A stretch of 64,000 nucleotides of DNA. Source: Cardinalis cardinalis (lineage: Eukaryota; Chordata; Aves; Passeriformes; Cardinalidae). The position numbers and the translations under genes are program-made. Below, one piece after another: positions 22,846 to 35,600 of the stretch. How positions within the stretch are numbered: the first letter of the stretch is position 1; the number at the start of each line of letters is the position of its first letter. The notes below the pieces were generated by a model that saw only the letters and a list, made by a program, of their open reading frames with translations, was not told the DNA's origin and did not search any database. The stretch spans positions 611,981-675,980 of the forward strand of contig JACDOX010000293.1 in NCBI GenBank assembly GCA_014549065.1. Reading direction: 5' to 3'.

Positions 22846-24334
22846 GGTTTTCCAGCTTGGGCAGGATTTATTCCCGGCTGTTTTTTGGTTCCAGATGGGT
22901 TAAACAAGCTTGGGAATTCCAACNTCATTCCACAGGGAGTCTCCTTTCTCCCAGATATCCCAGCTCTCTTCCCTTTTTTCCAGCTTTTTTCCATGTCCAG
23001 CTCCCTCCCATCCACTTCTGTGGGAAGGCTGGAATTTCCCAAAAAGTAAATATTCGGGACAAATCCCTGTTTTGTGCTAATTCCTGGTTGGAATGGAAGT
23101 GGGAGAGGTAGGAAGGAGGGAACGATCCTCTCCAAGTTAATTTTTTAGGATTGAGTTGAGAATTTAAAAATTAATTAATAACAAGTTAACTTATTGAAAT
23201 TAATTAATTCATAATAAATAAACTAATAATTAATTCATTAATTAAAGTCTTCAACATCACTGGGATTTCTGGAGCTCAGGCCACGAGGGAGATGATCCCA
23301 GATATCTCCATCGCCCACAAAATTTGGGATTTCTGGTATTTCTTAAAAAAAGGGTGTTGGAATTGAAGGAAAGTTCCGTTATCCTTTGGGAATGGGAGTA
23401 TTTTTGGGGTTTTTTCCTTGCAAAGGAAATAATGGAATTCTCAATCCCTGATTATTCTGACAACTGGAAAATAGAAATAAAATCCAACCTGCATTTGTGT
23501 TGTTGTCCTGTTTGTTTTCCCTCGGATTGCATAATTCCTTTAAAAAGCCAGGAATGGTTTGGAGGTGCCTGACTCCGATTTCTCCCAGTCCCTGGGGTGA
23601 AAAGAGGGATGGGATGAGCTCTTCCCNGCATTCCAGCACGGAGAACTCCAAACCTCTCCAATGACCTCCCTGTCCCTCTCTGGAGTCGCTGGGAAGCTCC
23701 AANGCCATTCCGACCCTTTGGAAATGACTCATCCCAATTGTTCCCTGTTTTACATGGAGGGACACAATGAATCCAGGCTTTGTTTTCCAGCCACGGATTT
23801 GCCAACGGATGATTCTTCCCACTGTTTTCATTGGCAAAGAGGAATTGTAAACCTCTGGTGTATCCTGGGGTTTCTTTTTCCCACTTTTCCATATCCACCG
23901 AATCCTATTTGTCTTTTTTGGCTTGGGACAGAAGCAGAACCTTTGGAATCTGCTCCAAAGGGTGAAAAAAACAGGGATAAAGAGGTTCCTTCCTCCTCTG
24001 CTGGCCCCAGGAATTCCATCCAGTTAAAGTGCCCTGGTTCCATGATTTTCATAAACATGGGATTAGGCTGATTCCAGGGAAAACCTCCAGGAGATCCTAG
24101 CACTGAGGTGGGAGAATGGATGAATTTAATTCCCATGAGTTCCGGGAAGAAGGAAAAAGAGGGGGAAAAAAGGCTGGATTTGGGAGAGCTGCCACTTTCC
24201 GAATTTGTGAGGCTGTAATTCCCATCCCTTCCTGGGATGCTGGACTTGGATGGGGCCTGGATACAATCCACAAGTGGAAGAGGTGGAGAGGATGGAGGGA
24301 AAAGTGGGAGAAGACCAAAAAAGAAGGGAAAGCA
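22846..24334. other. Intergenic stretch without recognised gene
   Basis: Apart from the AT-rich patch at 23135-23250, nothing recognised. Confidence 0.5.
23135..23250. repeat. AT-rich TTAA-type low-complexity patch
   Basis: Dense TTAAT and ATTAAT words over about 115 bases in an otherwise GC-moderate region. No gene or element recognised. Confidence 0.85.
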
Positions 24335-24821
24335 AAGGGAAACAAAACCAGGAGAGGTTTGGATTGGATATCAGGAAGAATTCCTTCATGGAAAAGGTTG
24401 CCAAGCATGGAAATTCCTGATGTTCAACCCATGGGACAGGGAATGCTGACAGGGATGGAGTGGCCAAGGGGCAGGGAGTCTCCCTGGAATCATCCCAAAT
24501 GCCAAAGAGGAGCACTCAGGGAATCCTAAAAGTTGGGAAAGATACCCAAATCCAGCCTTCAAAATCCTGTTTTCCAGGGAGGTTTGGATTCCCCATCCCT
24601 GGAAGTGTCCAAGGGAAGGTTCTGGATGGGCTCTAAGGTCCCTTCCACCCCAAACCATTCCANGATTTCCATGATTCAACCCAATATCCCAAATATCCAC
24701 CAAACCTTTCCCAAAAGCCAGAATTCCATGGCCTGAAGTGGCTTGAAGATGAAGGATCGTGGATCCCATGGAATGGGAGGAGCTTTAAAGTCCTCTCCCT
24801 GAACCATTCCATGATTCTGGG
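24335..24821 (+). mobile_element. Cluster of broken sense CR1 pieces
   Basis: Pieces at 24335-24420 (GGTTTGGATTGGATATCAGG), 24575-24680 (CCCATCCCTGGAAGTGTCCA to CCAAACCATTCC) and 24757-24821 (AAGTCCTCTCCCTGAACCAT). At least one was duplicated with its flank. Confidence 0.75.
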
Positions 24822-24975
24822 AAAGCTTGGGGAGATGGGAATGATTCTGGGAAAGCTTGGGAAGATGAAGGATCATGGAAAAGGTTCCAGCCTTGAGGGG
24901 AAATCCAGACCCAATCCAACTTCAGCAGCTGGAATAAAACCCGGGATGCATCCCGAGCCTTTTCCTCTTTTTTTA
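24814..24975 (+). repeat. Duplicated non-CR1 segment, copy 2, with internal repeat
   Basis: Homologue of 22700-22845. It contains a local duplication of TGATTCTGGGAAAGCTTGGG (24814 and 24848), so the segment has been rearranged since the split. Confidence 0.82.
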
Positions 24976-26126
24976 TAAGGGATAAAAATACCGGTACATT
25001 TCAGGGATTGGCTCTTTGGGAAGGCTGGGATGGGAATGGAAAAAGCAGACGGGACAAATTCAACTCATTTTCCTCTGGAAGCGGATTCCGGGTGGAGCCA
25101 AACCCGGAGCAGTTTCACGGCTCATTTCTTGGGAGTCTCCTGCAGATCCCCACAAATCATCCCTCAGTCCTGGGGTTTGGGCTTTCCTGGGATGAATCCC
25201 GACTGTCCCACAGCACAGGGTTATCCATGGAAAAAGCCAATTTCAGGAATTTCAGGTTATCAACCCACCATTAAATTCATCACCACCTTTTCCAGGGGGG
25301 AAATTCCAGCAGCGGGAATCACCATCCTGGGAAAGCNCCCACCATTAAATTCATCACCACCTTTTCCAGGGGGGAAATTCCAGCAGCGGGAATCACCATC
25401 CTGGGAAAGCCTGAAGGGGTCAGGCCTCAAGGCAAGGCTGAAATAAGTTGTGTCACTCAAATCCAGGCAAATCTCCAGCTTCCCATAGGAAAACTCATGG
25501 ATTTGGGAGCCAGGAGGCCATANAGTGTTTTTTAGGGAGCATCCCGTTGGATCAGTGCTCCTGTCGGATCCGTGTTCCCAGGAACGAGCAGAACCCATGG
25601 CAGGCGCCAGCCACAGGGGTTAAACCAACAAATCCAGCTGCCAACAGCTCCCAAAAAAAATTTATGGAAGCACCTTGACTCAGATCCCATTTTTCATCCC
25701 ACTCTCCCTGTGCTGCCTCTCTCTTTTCCAAACGCTCCGGCAAAATCCGCCGGGATTTTGGGTGAAAATTTGTGTATGGAAAATGCTCTCTTCAGAGCAG
25801 ATAAAACCAGGCACTGCCTGGAAAATTGTTCTTATTGGGGAGCAAAATCTATCCCGCTCATTCCNGGGATTTTTTGGGATGGATGCTGGAGATTTAGGGA
25901 ATTCAGCCCCTCTGTGGGATGGAAGTTTTCCAGCTTCTCCAGCTCCTGGAGGGAATGGGAACACAACAGAGGTGTTGTATCCAGATGGTCCCAAAGGTGT
26001 CCCCACACTTTGGAATTCCAGGCTGGAATTACTCCNGGCATCAGGCCGAGGAAATCTGGAATCAGGGAAGTGCTCGAGCAGCAGAACTTTTGGCAATAAA
26101 CTCCCATGCATGGGCAGGGAATCCTG
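24976..26126. other. Intergenic stretch without recognised gene
   Basis: Holds the 73-bp duplication described separately. Otherwise nothing recognised. Confidence 0.5.
25264..25410. repeat. Perfect 73-bp tandem duplication
   Basis: 25264-25336 and 25338-25410 are identical base for base, separated by one N. Such identity means a very recent event or an assembly artefact. Confidence 0.95.
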
Positions 26127-26460
26127 GAATCATGGAATGGGGTGGGATAGAAAGGATTTTAGGATCATCCCATTCCCACCCATCCATGGGTAGAGACACC
26201 TCCCACTGTCCCAGCTGGATCCAAGCCCCAATGTCCAACCTGGCCTTGGACATTGCCAGGGATCCAGGGACAGCCACAGCAAATCTGGGAATTCCAGCCC
26301 AGCCAGCAATTCCTTGCCAAGATCCCAGCCCAATCTCCCCTTTCCCAGTGGGAGCCATTCCCTGGCTCCTGTCCCTGCAGGCCTTGGCCCCAGTCCCTCT
26401 CCAGCTCTCCTGGAGNCCCTCCAGGGACTCTGAGGATTCCCTGGAATTTTCCCTTCTCCA
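26127..26460 (-). mobile_element. CR1 tail, antisense
   Basis: GGAATCATGGAATGGGGTGG to GGAATTTTCCCTTCTCCA. Confidence 0.92.
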
Positions 26461-26967
26461 CAATCCCAATTTTCCCATTCCCACTCCCAAGAGGAGCCGC
26501 AATTCCATCCCCACAATCAAAACACTGGGAACGGGAACGTTTCAGAGCATTTCTTGGGGAATCACAGTGCTTTGGGCATTATTGCAGATAAGGCAGACAC
26601 GGGTGATCCAGAACAAATTCCAGCCAATTCCCTGGATAACCGGAAGCCACAGGGAATTCTTTCTACAGCTCCCACCTGGATTTGGAGGAGGCACAACCAG
26701 GCCTGGAGCTGGATGTGGCTGTTCAGGGAAAAAAAATGGGATGGAGTTGGTTTTTCCAGATGTTCCCACCTGAATTTACCCACCAGAATCCCTCGGGATC
26801 CTCTTGGCAAGAAAGTTAGACTGGGAGCACGGATTTCCTTCTNGAAATCCCTGTTTTTATGGAATTGGATGCCCTGGATCCTTCTCTCCCATCACTGCTG
26901 ACCCAGGTTTCCCAGGGGAATGCTGGGAATAAAATAGGATTTCCCACTGGAAGTATCTCTGGAGTTA

Positions 26968-27060
26968 ATCCCAAACATTCAAGCCCATCCCATTCCAGGC
27001 ATTCCACAATCCCAGGTGGCTCCAATCCTTATCCAAGCTGGCCTTGGACGTTCCAAAGGA
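26968..27060 (-). mobile_element. CR1 fragment, antisense
   Basis: GCCCATCCCATTCCAGGCAT then CAGGTGGCTCCAATCC and GGCCTTGGACGTTCC. The 3' end is lost. Confidence 0.75.
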
Positions 27061-28162
27061 AACCCGTGGANGGATTTTGAGTCCTTGTCTTTCTGGGATA
27101 GACAGGGTTGTTCCCGATGGGATGGGGGATGAGCATCCCACGTTTGGCATTCCAGCATGGATCACGCATNCATTTGGGGCTCTTAGCTCCAAGATTTTTG
27201 GGTTGGGATCACAGGGAATTATACCAGGATGGGAAATCCCAGAATCCCTGCAAATCCAAGAGATATTGGACCTGAATTCCCACTGTGGATTCCAGGAGAG
27301 CACTCAGGGAATTCCAGACTCCCTCTGGCACAGCTGGATCCTGGTGGGAAAGGAGCAGGGACCAACATTCCCATAAAATCCAAACTCCCAATCCCAGCAA
27401 GGGCCAAACAGAAGCAACTTTTGTCCTCGGCTCCTCAGATCCTTTGGGATAATAAAACCTCTGGAAAATTGGAGTGAATCCTGGTGGTTTGATGGTGGCT
27501 ATAAACAGGGATGGGGGTGGGAATGGGGTTGGGAGGCTTTTAGGGAAAAAACCGAAGGAAAACGAAGCATTTAACGATGGAAAATGAAACCTCCGCCCTG
27601 GGATGTGCAAATCCAGAGCCAATTCCTCCGCTCCAACTTTTGGGAAGGGGCCATGGATCAGCCAAAGCTCAGCAGCAGGGATGGGGCTATAAATCCCTAT
27701 AAATCCCAAAGCCGTGCGTTTTCCGTGCGGAAAACACGGAGAAGGAGGCGCCCTGTGCAATCCGGGAGATGTTCCAATGAGAATCCTGGGATTTGATCCC
27801 CCATGGATTACATCTCCCTCCAACAAAGCAACTGAAATATTTTTCCCTATTTTTTAAGCACAGGTTTAAAATCTCGGCCAGAGCGGGGCAGGAGCTGCCA
27901 TCAGCGGTTTTTCCCGGGAAACTGATCCCTCGGGATCACTTTTCCCAGCTCCTCACTCGTTTGAAGCAGCCACAGCTCCAAGGAAAACATGGAATCAAAG
28001 ATAAATCTCATCCTGCTGAAGGGANGATGGGAAGATCCCAAATCAGCAAAGGTGCCGGAGCAGACGGATATTAATGGGATTTTCCTGGTGGGAAACTGGG
28101 AGAAGATTCCTTGCAGTTTGAGAATTTGAGGATTAACATCCTCCCAGNATTGGAAAAACCCT
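27061..28162. other. Intergenic stretch without recognised gene
   Basis: A CpG-bearing patch with CTATAAATCCCTATAAATCC near 27690 could be regulatory. No transcript evidence. Confidence 0.4.
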
Positions 28163-28838
28163 GGGAATCATGGAATTATGGAACCATCCAGGGTGGGAAA
28201 GGCCTCTGAGCTCAAGTCCAGCCCTGCCAAGGTCACAAATCCCCAAGTGCCACATCCCAAGGGATCATCCCGCTCCAGGCACAGGAGGAGGGAATAGCAG
28301 AAGCAGGAATGTCCCAGCATTCCCATCAGATCCAGGGGAGGCTGAGCAGGCTGTGGATCATGGATTTGTTTGGAAAACAAATCCCGCCCCGGGACAGGTT
28401 TTTCNCTCCATTGATGTCTGGCAGCGGCGAGTACGGGTTGGGATGTTTTCCATAAGCATCTTTGGGAATACAAGGGAAAATGGCTGATTTTAAAGGAATA
28501 TCAGTGAGGCTCAGCCTGGAGAAAAGGAGGATCAGAGACCTTCTGGCTCTGTACAAATCCCTGAACATTTGGATTTGGGCGGGAGTTGGGATCTGATCCC
28601 AGGGACTAACAGGAAAAGAAGGAACGGCGTCAGGTTGTCCCAGGAGAGGCTCTGGTTGGACATCAGCAGGAATTTCCTCATGGAAAGGGTGGTCAGGCCT
28701 TGGAAGTGCCATGGGAGGTNTGAAATCCCCATCCCTGGAGGTTTCCAAGGAATTCCCGGATGNGGCACTCAGTGAGGATCAGGCACAACTTGGACTGGAT
28801 GGTCTTTTCCAACCTNAGGGATTCTGGGATTCTGCAAA
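28163..28838. mobile_element. Two CR1 tails facing apart
   Basis: 28163-28290 is antisense (GGGAATCATGGAATTATGGA, CAAGTGCCACATCCCAAGG). 28505-28838 is a sense copy of the second subfamily, from GGCTCAGCCTGGAGAAAAGG to TTCCAACCTNAGGGATTCTG. Confidence 0.85.
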
Positions 28839-29582
28839 TACTGACACTAAATAGAACAAGAATTCCCAAAAAAGTGGCTGGGANACAGCGGGAGAAGAGG
28901 AAATCAAAGCCCAGCTGCTCCCGGGATTCCTCTCCCAGCTGGAATGGGAGACCTGTGGGATTGTGGAGCACCTCCAAGGGAAAACCAGCTCCAGAATTCC
29001 ATGAAGGAATGCAAAGGCCTCAAAATCCAAGAGAAACTGGGATTTTGTGGAGCATCAACTCCAAATCCCAGGTTTTGCACCACAGCCTTTCCCATTCCCA
29101 TTATTTCAGCTTTGGGAATGCGACGTGTCATCCCAGGGATTCCGGTTTTCCAACACATTTTCCACAGGTTTAAAATACATAAACAGGATAACACAGGGAA
29201 AAGGGAAACTGAGGCTGGATCAGGGAGTGAAAAGTGCTCAGAATCCACAGGATTTGCTCAGGCCGGCAAATCCCAAATCTTGCCCTGAAGATCCTCTGCA
29301 CGTTCCAAACTTCTGGATGGAAAGGTCCTTTCCCTGCTCCNTCCTCAGATTTTCACTGGAATTTGGGATTTACCAACCAGACCCACAGGAAAACTCAAAC
29401 AAAACACAGAAGGCCGGAAAACCAGGGATATTTTGGTGGAGGCTTTGGTTAGGTGACTCTTCCCAGGTGGAATTCCAAAGGGAAGCNGAGCCTTTGGCAG
29501 CAGCTGGAGGCCTGGATGAGGTTGTTCCTTCTCCACTTCCAAAATTCCTTCCCAAAATTCCCAGCCAGGCACGGGAGCAGCT
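28839..29582 (-). other. Presumed DYSF 3' UTR and downstream DNA
   Basis: Follows the DYSF stop on the minus strand. No AATAAA or ATTAAA was seen on that strand, so the transcript end cannot be placed. Confidence 0.4.
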
Positions 29583-29621
29583 TCAGTTGAAAGGTTTCAC
29601 CAGTTTCATAGCAGCGTAGTT
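29583..29621 (-). CDS. DYSF: DYSF exon R: terminal exon, luminal tail and stop
   Basis: 39 coding nt: NYAAMKLVKPFN then TGA at 29585-29583. Acceptor catcctttcag. Human dysferlin ends in nearly the same residues (recalled as KLVKPFS). A 20-bp minisatellite starts about 18 bases upstream of the acceptor. The 3' UTR continues to lower coordinates, with no end seen. Confidence 0.92.
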   Translation of the reverse strand, partial: NYAAMKLVKPFN

Positions 29622-32600
29622 CTGAAAGGATGGAAAAACATGGGAATTGTTGGGAAAATGAGGGAAGCACTGGAAAAATACGAGATTTGTTGGAAGAACA
29701 AGGGAATGATTGGAAAAATGAGGGAGCTGCTGGAAAAATGAGGGAATCACTGGAAGAATAAGGGAATCATTGGAAAAATGAGGGAATCCTTGGAAAAAAA
29801 AAGAGGGAATCCTTGGGAAAAAATGAGGGAATCCTTGGAAGAATAAGGGAATGATTGGAGGAATAAGGGAATCACTGGAAAAATGAGCGAATCACTGGAA
29901 AAAATGAGGGAATGATTGGAGGAATAAGGGAATCACTGGAAAAATGAGGGAATCACTGGAAAAAATGAGGGAATGATCGGAAAAATAAGGGAATCATTGG
30001 AAGAATTTAACAAGCACTGGGAGTAATTCCTGGATTTTGGTTGCTCTTCCNAAAAATTTTAAGAGAAATTCCCACCTCTTCAAACCCTTGTAATAAATTT
30101 GGTCCCTCCCTCCAGCANCATCCCAACGTCCAACTGGTGGGAAGAATTCCCAGTTTTCCTTGATTTGCTGGAGCCTCCTCCTCTNCTCTGGATCCCGCTG
30201 CTCCTTCCCATCCTCTGGGATTCCCACAAATCGCATGGATTCACCACCCAACCCCTGGCCCTGTATCCCTACAGCTCCTTTTTCCATGATCCCACAAAAT
30301 TTGGGACATCATCTGTTGTGCCCCTTGGGAAAAGGGTCCTGGAGCATTCCCAAAGCTGTGCCAGGAATTTTCTGGAATGTAGAGCTTTCCAGCAGGGAGA
30401 GGCTCCTCCAGCCCTGCCCCATCCTCATTTATTCCCAAGACAAATCCAGACAGCAGCTCCATGGAATTTTCCCAAAGGCAACCAGGGCAGGCAAAGCTAT
30501 CCCAGATTTTTTCCCTCTGCATCCCAGAAAACCTTGGGATCTGTCCCAGCACTTGGTGTCGCTGAGGACATGCCAGGAATGGCCTTCNCANGTTTTTTTG
30601 GGATCTCCACCATTCCTGATATCATGGAATTTTTTNAGGTTGGAAAAGAGCTCCAACCCTTGTTCGTCATTATCCATGTCCTCAAACGCCACATCCNGAT
30701 GTTTTTGGAATAATTCCATGGATGGGGACTCCACCACTGCTCCAGGGCTGGACACCGCTTTCCATGAGGGATTTTCCTTCATATCCAACCCAAAATTCCC
30801 TTGGAACAACCTGAGGCCATTCCCTCTTGTCCTGTTGTTCCCTGGGAGCAGATCCCAAATCTCACCTGGCTCCAAAATTTCAGGGAATTGTGGAGAGCCA
30901 GAAGGTCCCCCCTGATCCCGCTTTTCTCTGGGATGAGCCCCTTTCCGTCAACTTTTCCTGGTGCTCCAGCCCCTTCCCAACATCATTCCCATCCCTGGCC
31001 ATGATCCAACCCCTCCATATTCTTCCCACAAGGATCCCAAACCCAAAAAAAGTTCCTTTTTAACCCATTGTGTTCTTCAGCACGGAATTCTCCATCCCCC
31101 TGAATCCACCACCCCTCAGACCTCAGCCAATCCCAGCCGCTCCGTACCGGGAAGGCGTAGACGAAGATTCCCAGGAAAAGCAGCAGGATGAAGAGAAGGA
31201 TGGCCAGGATCAGCACCCACTTGTAGCGGCGCCACAGGATGAACTTCAGGGTCTTGTACGGGGACGTGAACCACAGGAAGGANGTCTCGGGACGCCTGGA
31301 GCCAAGGGAAGGACAGGTCACCTTGGAATTTTATCCTCCTGGATCCCCAATCCCACCCGCCTTGGTGGTCCCAGACCAGCCTCGAAATCCCACTGGACTG
31401 GTCATCCAGTTTCCCAATCCCACTGGAATNTGTCAGCTCCTCATCCCTCTGGGGATGTCCCATCAATATCCACCTTGGTGGTCCAGACCAGTCTCCCAAT
31501 ACAAATGGATTCATGGTCCAGAATCCCACCGCTCTCAGGTCTATCATCTTTCTGGATACATCCCATGAATGTTCTTGGTGGTCCAGACCTGTCTCCCAAT
31601 CCCNCTGGACTGGTGATCCAGGCCAGTTTCCCAACCCCACTGGAATGTGTCAGCTTTCCATCCCTCTGGGTATGTCCCACCAACATCGTCCTTGGTGATC
31701 TAGACCAATCTCTCAATCCCAATGGACTCATGGTCCAGACCAGTCACCCAAATCNCACTGGANTGGTGATCCAGACCAGCCTCCCAATCCCTTGGATTCA
31801 TGGTTCAGACCAGACTCCCAATCCCCCAGGACTGTCTCAGCTCTTCCATCTTTCTGGATACGTCCCACCAATGTCCTCCTTGGTGGTCCAGACCAGCCTC
31901 CCAGTCCCACTGGATTCATGGTCCAGAGCAGCTTCCCAGTCCTACTGCTCTCAGGTCTATCATCTTTCTGGATACATCCCATGAATGTTCTCCTTGGTGA
32001 TCCAGACCCGTCTCCCAAATCCCACTGGACTGGTGATCCAGACCAGCCTCCCAATCCCTTGGATTCATGGTTCAGACCAGACTCCAAATCCCCCTGGAAT
32101 GTCTCAGCTCTTCCATCTTCCTGGATACGTCCCACCAGTGTCCTCCCTGGTGGCCCAGACTGACCTCCCAGTCCCACTGGATTCATGGCCCAGACCAGCC
32201 TCCCAAATCCCACTGGATTGGTGACCCAGACCAACTTCCCAATTCCACAGAACTTGTTCTCCAGACCTCCCTCCCAGTCTCCCCCAGTTCAGAGTGGATC
32301 CTACCCAGATGCAAACCCAGTTCAGCCCAGTTCCCTGCAGCTGGAAACACAGAATTCCCACTTGGTCCTTGAGAATTCCATGCCCTGGTGGCTGCTTTTC
32401 CATTTGGGATGTTCTTACTTGGGATCCTCNAGCCTGGGGTTCATGTTGGGCTCATCCCGTCCCATCCCGGCCGGACGTTCCTCATGCTCCTGCTCCGCCA
32501 CAATTTCCAAAGTCATCTCCAGTTTGCCCTGGATGGGTTAAACAAAAGCTTATCTATTATCCCAAAAAACAGGGGGNAAAGCGAGGAATGAACATGGGAT

Positions 32601-35600
32601 GGAAAATAGGGATTGGGAAGAGAAAATGTGCTTTGAGCGGAACCAAACCATTCCCAACAATGACCACGGGGATCCCAGGATTCCAGAGATCCTTCAACTG
32701 TCCCTGGAGATATTCCAGGAAATCTCAGATCCCACTGACACCCAAATTTGGGCAACCACAGAATCCCACGATTGCTGAGGCTGGAAAAACCTCTGGGATC
32801 AAGTCCAAGCTGTGACCCATTATCACTGAGTGCCACATCCAGTCTTTCCCAATTCCCTAATTCCTGATTTCCCTGGAACCAGCTCAGGGTTTTTCGGTTG
32901 AATGACTCAATTCCCTGCCTGGATTCCCTCACCTGCATGGAACAGCCACCAAAACCTGGAACAGGAGCCCAGACACCTTTAAAATTATCCCTGGGACAGC
33001 TGGAATTTTTTCCAGATGTTTAGGACACAAGATTGTTGGGAATGGTCGTGATATGGAATTAAATTTGGTGGCACATTCCAAAAACCAGGGTGAAAATCCC
33101 ACAAAACCGATCGTTCCTCTGCACGGTGCCGGAAATCTTCCAGCCAACCACAGTGGATCTGGCTGGATCCACAAAACCTCCAGCTGGAAATGGAATTTCT
33201 TGCCCTGGGCTTGAACTGAATGAAAATTTCAGGGAATTCTGGAACGGTTTGGATTGGGAAGGAATTTAAAGCCCCGGACACCTCCAGGGATGGGAACTGG
33301 AGTGAAAGATCCAAGGAAAAACATGGAGAGGTCACTTTACCGCCAGGATCCTCTGCTGGTTCTGCTCGGCCACGCAGGGCCACCAGCCCTTGACGGTTTT
33401 CTGCTCGAAGAGGGACACGGAGCGGCCGGAGGACAGGGAATCGTCCACAAGATCCAAGGAACACTTTTCCGCCGTCTTGGCAGGCTTGGGCATCCTGTTG
33501 AGATCCATCTGGATGGATCCTGCAGGGAAGAACATTCCAGGTGAGACATCTCAGTGGGACTATCCTTAAAACATGGGATGTTCCCTTGATCCCATGGAGT
33601 TTGGGCCACCTCAGCCATCCCAATCCAAACTCCCAACTTCCACTATCCCAGGTGACNCCAAGCCCNATCCAACCTGGCCTTGGACACTTCCAGGGATCCN
33701 GGAGCAGCCACAGCTTGTCCGGACAACCTGTGATGGTGATGTTTCCCTTTTTTTGGGATGGATCCCAAAATTCCTGACTTACCCAAATAGTCGTCGAAGG
33801 AGAACTTGTCGTTGTCCCAGATCTGGAGGATCAGCTGGGGGGGGATCTTGTTTTCCGTCTTGTCCAAGCTCCAGAAGTGTTCCTAAAATCCCACCAGGAA
33901 AGAAACCATGGGAAAATTGAAGATTAATCAGGAGAATTGGGCAGAGTCTGGCTCTGGAAATCCTGGAATTCCTAGGGTGTCTTGCTGTGGATCTGCAGGA
34001 GCACAGGCTCTGGAAAACTCTTGGATAAGGATAATCAGTGGAAAACCCAAGAGGCTTCTGAAAGGTGTTGGCAACAATTTATGCCTTAATTTAATGATTA
34101 AAATTAATGTAATTAATGTTATTTAAATAATTTAATTTAATTTAATGCAATTTAGGAAAAGGCTCCATGGGATACCAAACAGGATTCTTAGGAGTGACAG
34201 AAATTCCCACAATCCCAATGAGGATGAGTCTCCAAGGTGAATAGAACAATGAGCATTGAGTTGCTGGCACTGCCAAACTTCACCTTCCTCTTAACTAATG
34301 GAAAAATATGGATTAACGCCTAAATCAGCACGTCTGGCAGGGAATTCCCAAGGANTCCTTCCCTTCCAGATCCACCACGGCTTCGATCTGCTCCCAGGTC
34401 CGTCACAGGCAATGGGACAATCAGAGACCATCAAATTCCAGTTCAGGCCANCCACGGCTCCTGAATTTATTCATGGAACATGGATATGGAAAGGAAGATT
34501 CCATGGTATCCCAGGAATTTGGTGATATCACACTGGTGGATCCAAGCCCCAAAACATCCCTCAGACTGCTCCGGGCTCCTCTGGCACTGCCCACAATGGG
34601 GAACAAAATCATGGAATCATGGAAGACTTTGGGTGGGAAGGGAGCTGAANACTCAGCCCATTCCATGGGCACGGATGCCTTCCACTGTCCTAGGTGGATC
34701 CAAGCCCCAATGTCCAACCTGGCCTTGGACACTGCCAGGGATCCAGGGGCAGCCACAGCAAATCTGGGAATTCCAGCCCAGCCCCTGCCCACCCTCCCAG
34801 CCAGCAATTCCTTGCCAAGATCCCAGCCCAATCTCCCCTTTCCCAGTGGGAGCCATTCCCTGGCTCCTGTCCCTGCAGGCCTTGTCCCCAGTCCCTCTCC
34901 AGCTCTCCTGGAGCCCCTCNAGNCCCTGCCAGGGGCTCTGAGCTCTGCCTGNAGCCTTCCCTTCTCCAGGGGAACATTCCCAAGTTATCCATGAGTTCTG
35001 CACTCCAGAGCAAGGAATATCCACTGCCTGGNAAGCAGCATCCACATCACTATTTCCATGTGTAAAACCAGGAATTTTTTCCAACAGGGATCTAACACCA
35101 CTATTGGGATATCTGGGAGTTAGGATTAAGAATCCCAGAATCCCTGAGGCTGGAAAAGCCTTTTGGGATCAGCAAGTCCAAGGCATGCCCAATCCCCACC
35201 TCAACATCCAGGAATTCCTTGAACATCTCCAGGGTGGGGACTCCAAATCTCCCTGGACACTTCCTAAGCTTGACCATCCTTTCCATTAAAAAAATTCCTC
35301 TTGATGTCCAAAAAGAAATGTTGGGATAAAAGAAAAAGACAAAATCCCACCCAAAGCCGAGGGATTGTTGGGATTGTTATTTCTGGCTCCAGCAAAGAGC
35401 AGGAAAATCCCAGCNGGATTCCTGACACCCCTCCGAGGGTGTCCTGGTGGCAATTCCTCCTGGAAGTGTCAGAAATGACGGGATTTAATTAAAACCAGGA
35501 AACTCCAGCGTTATTCATCCCTCACTCCATAAATTCTCCCCAAGACTCGGACTCATTATTTCATNCAATATTAAATTATAAAAAGGGAGGAAAAACGTGT

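Noticed and set aside
29639..30008. CRISPR-like regular repeat
   Set aside because: Units are contiguous without unique spacers and the context is a vertebrate intron. It is a minisatellite.
31070..31984. 304-codon plus-strand open frame
   Set aside because: Antisense of exon Q plus the 34-bp minisatellite. The repeat lacks stops in several frames on both strands.
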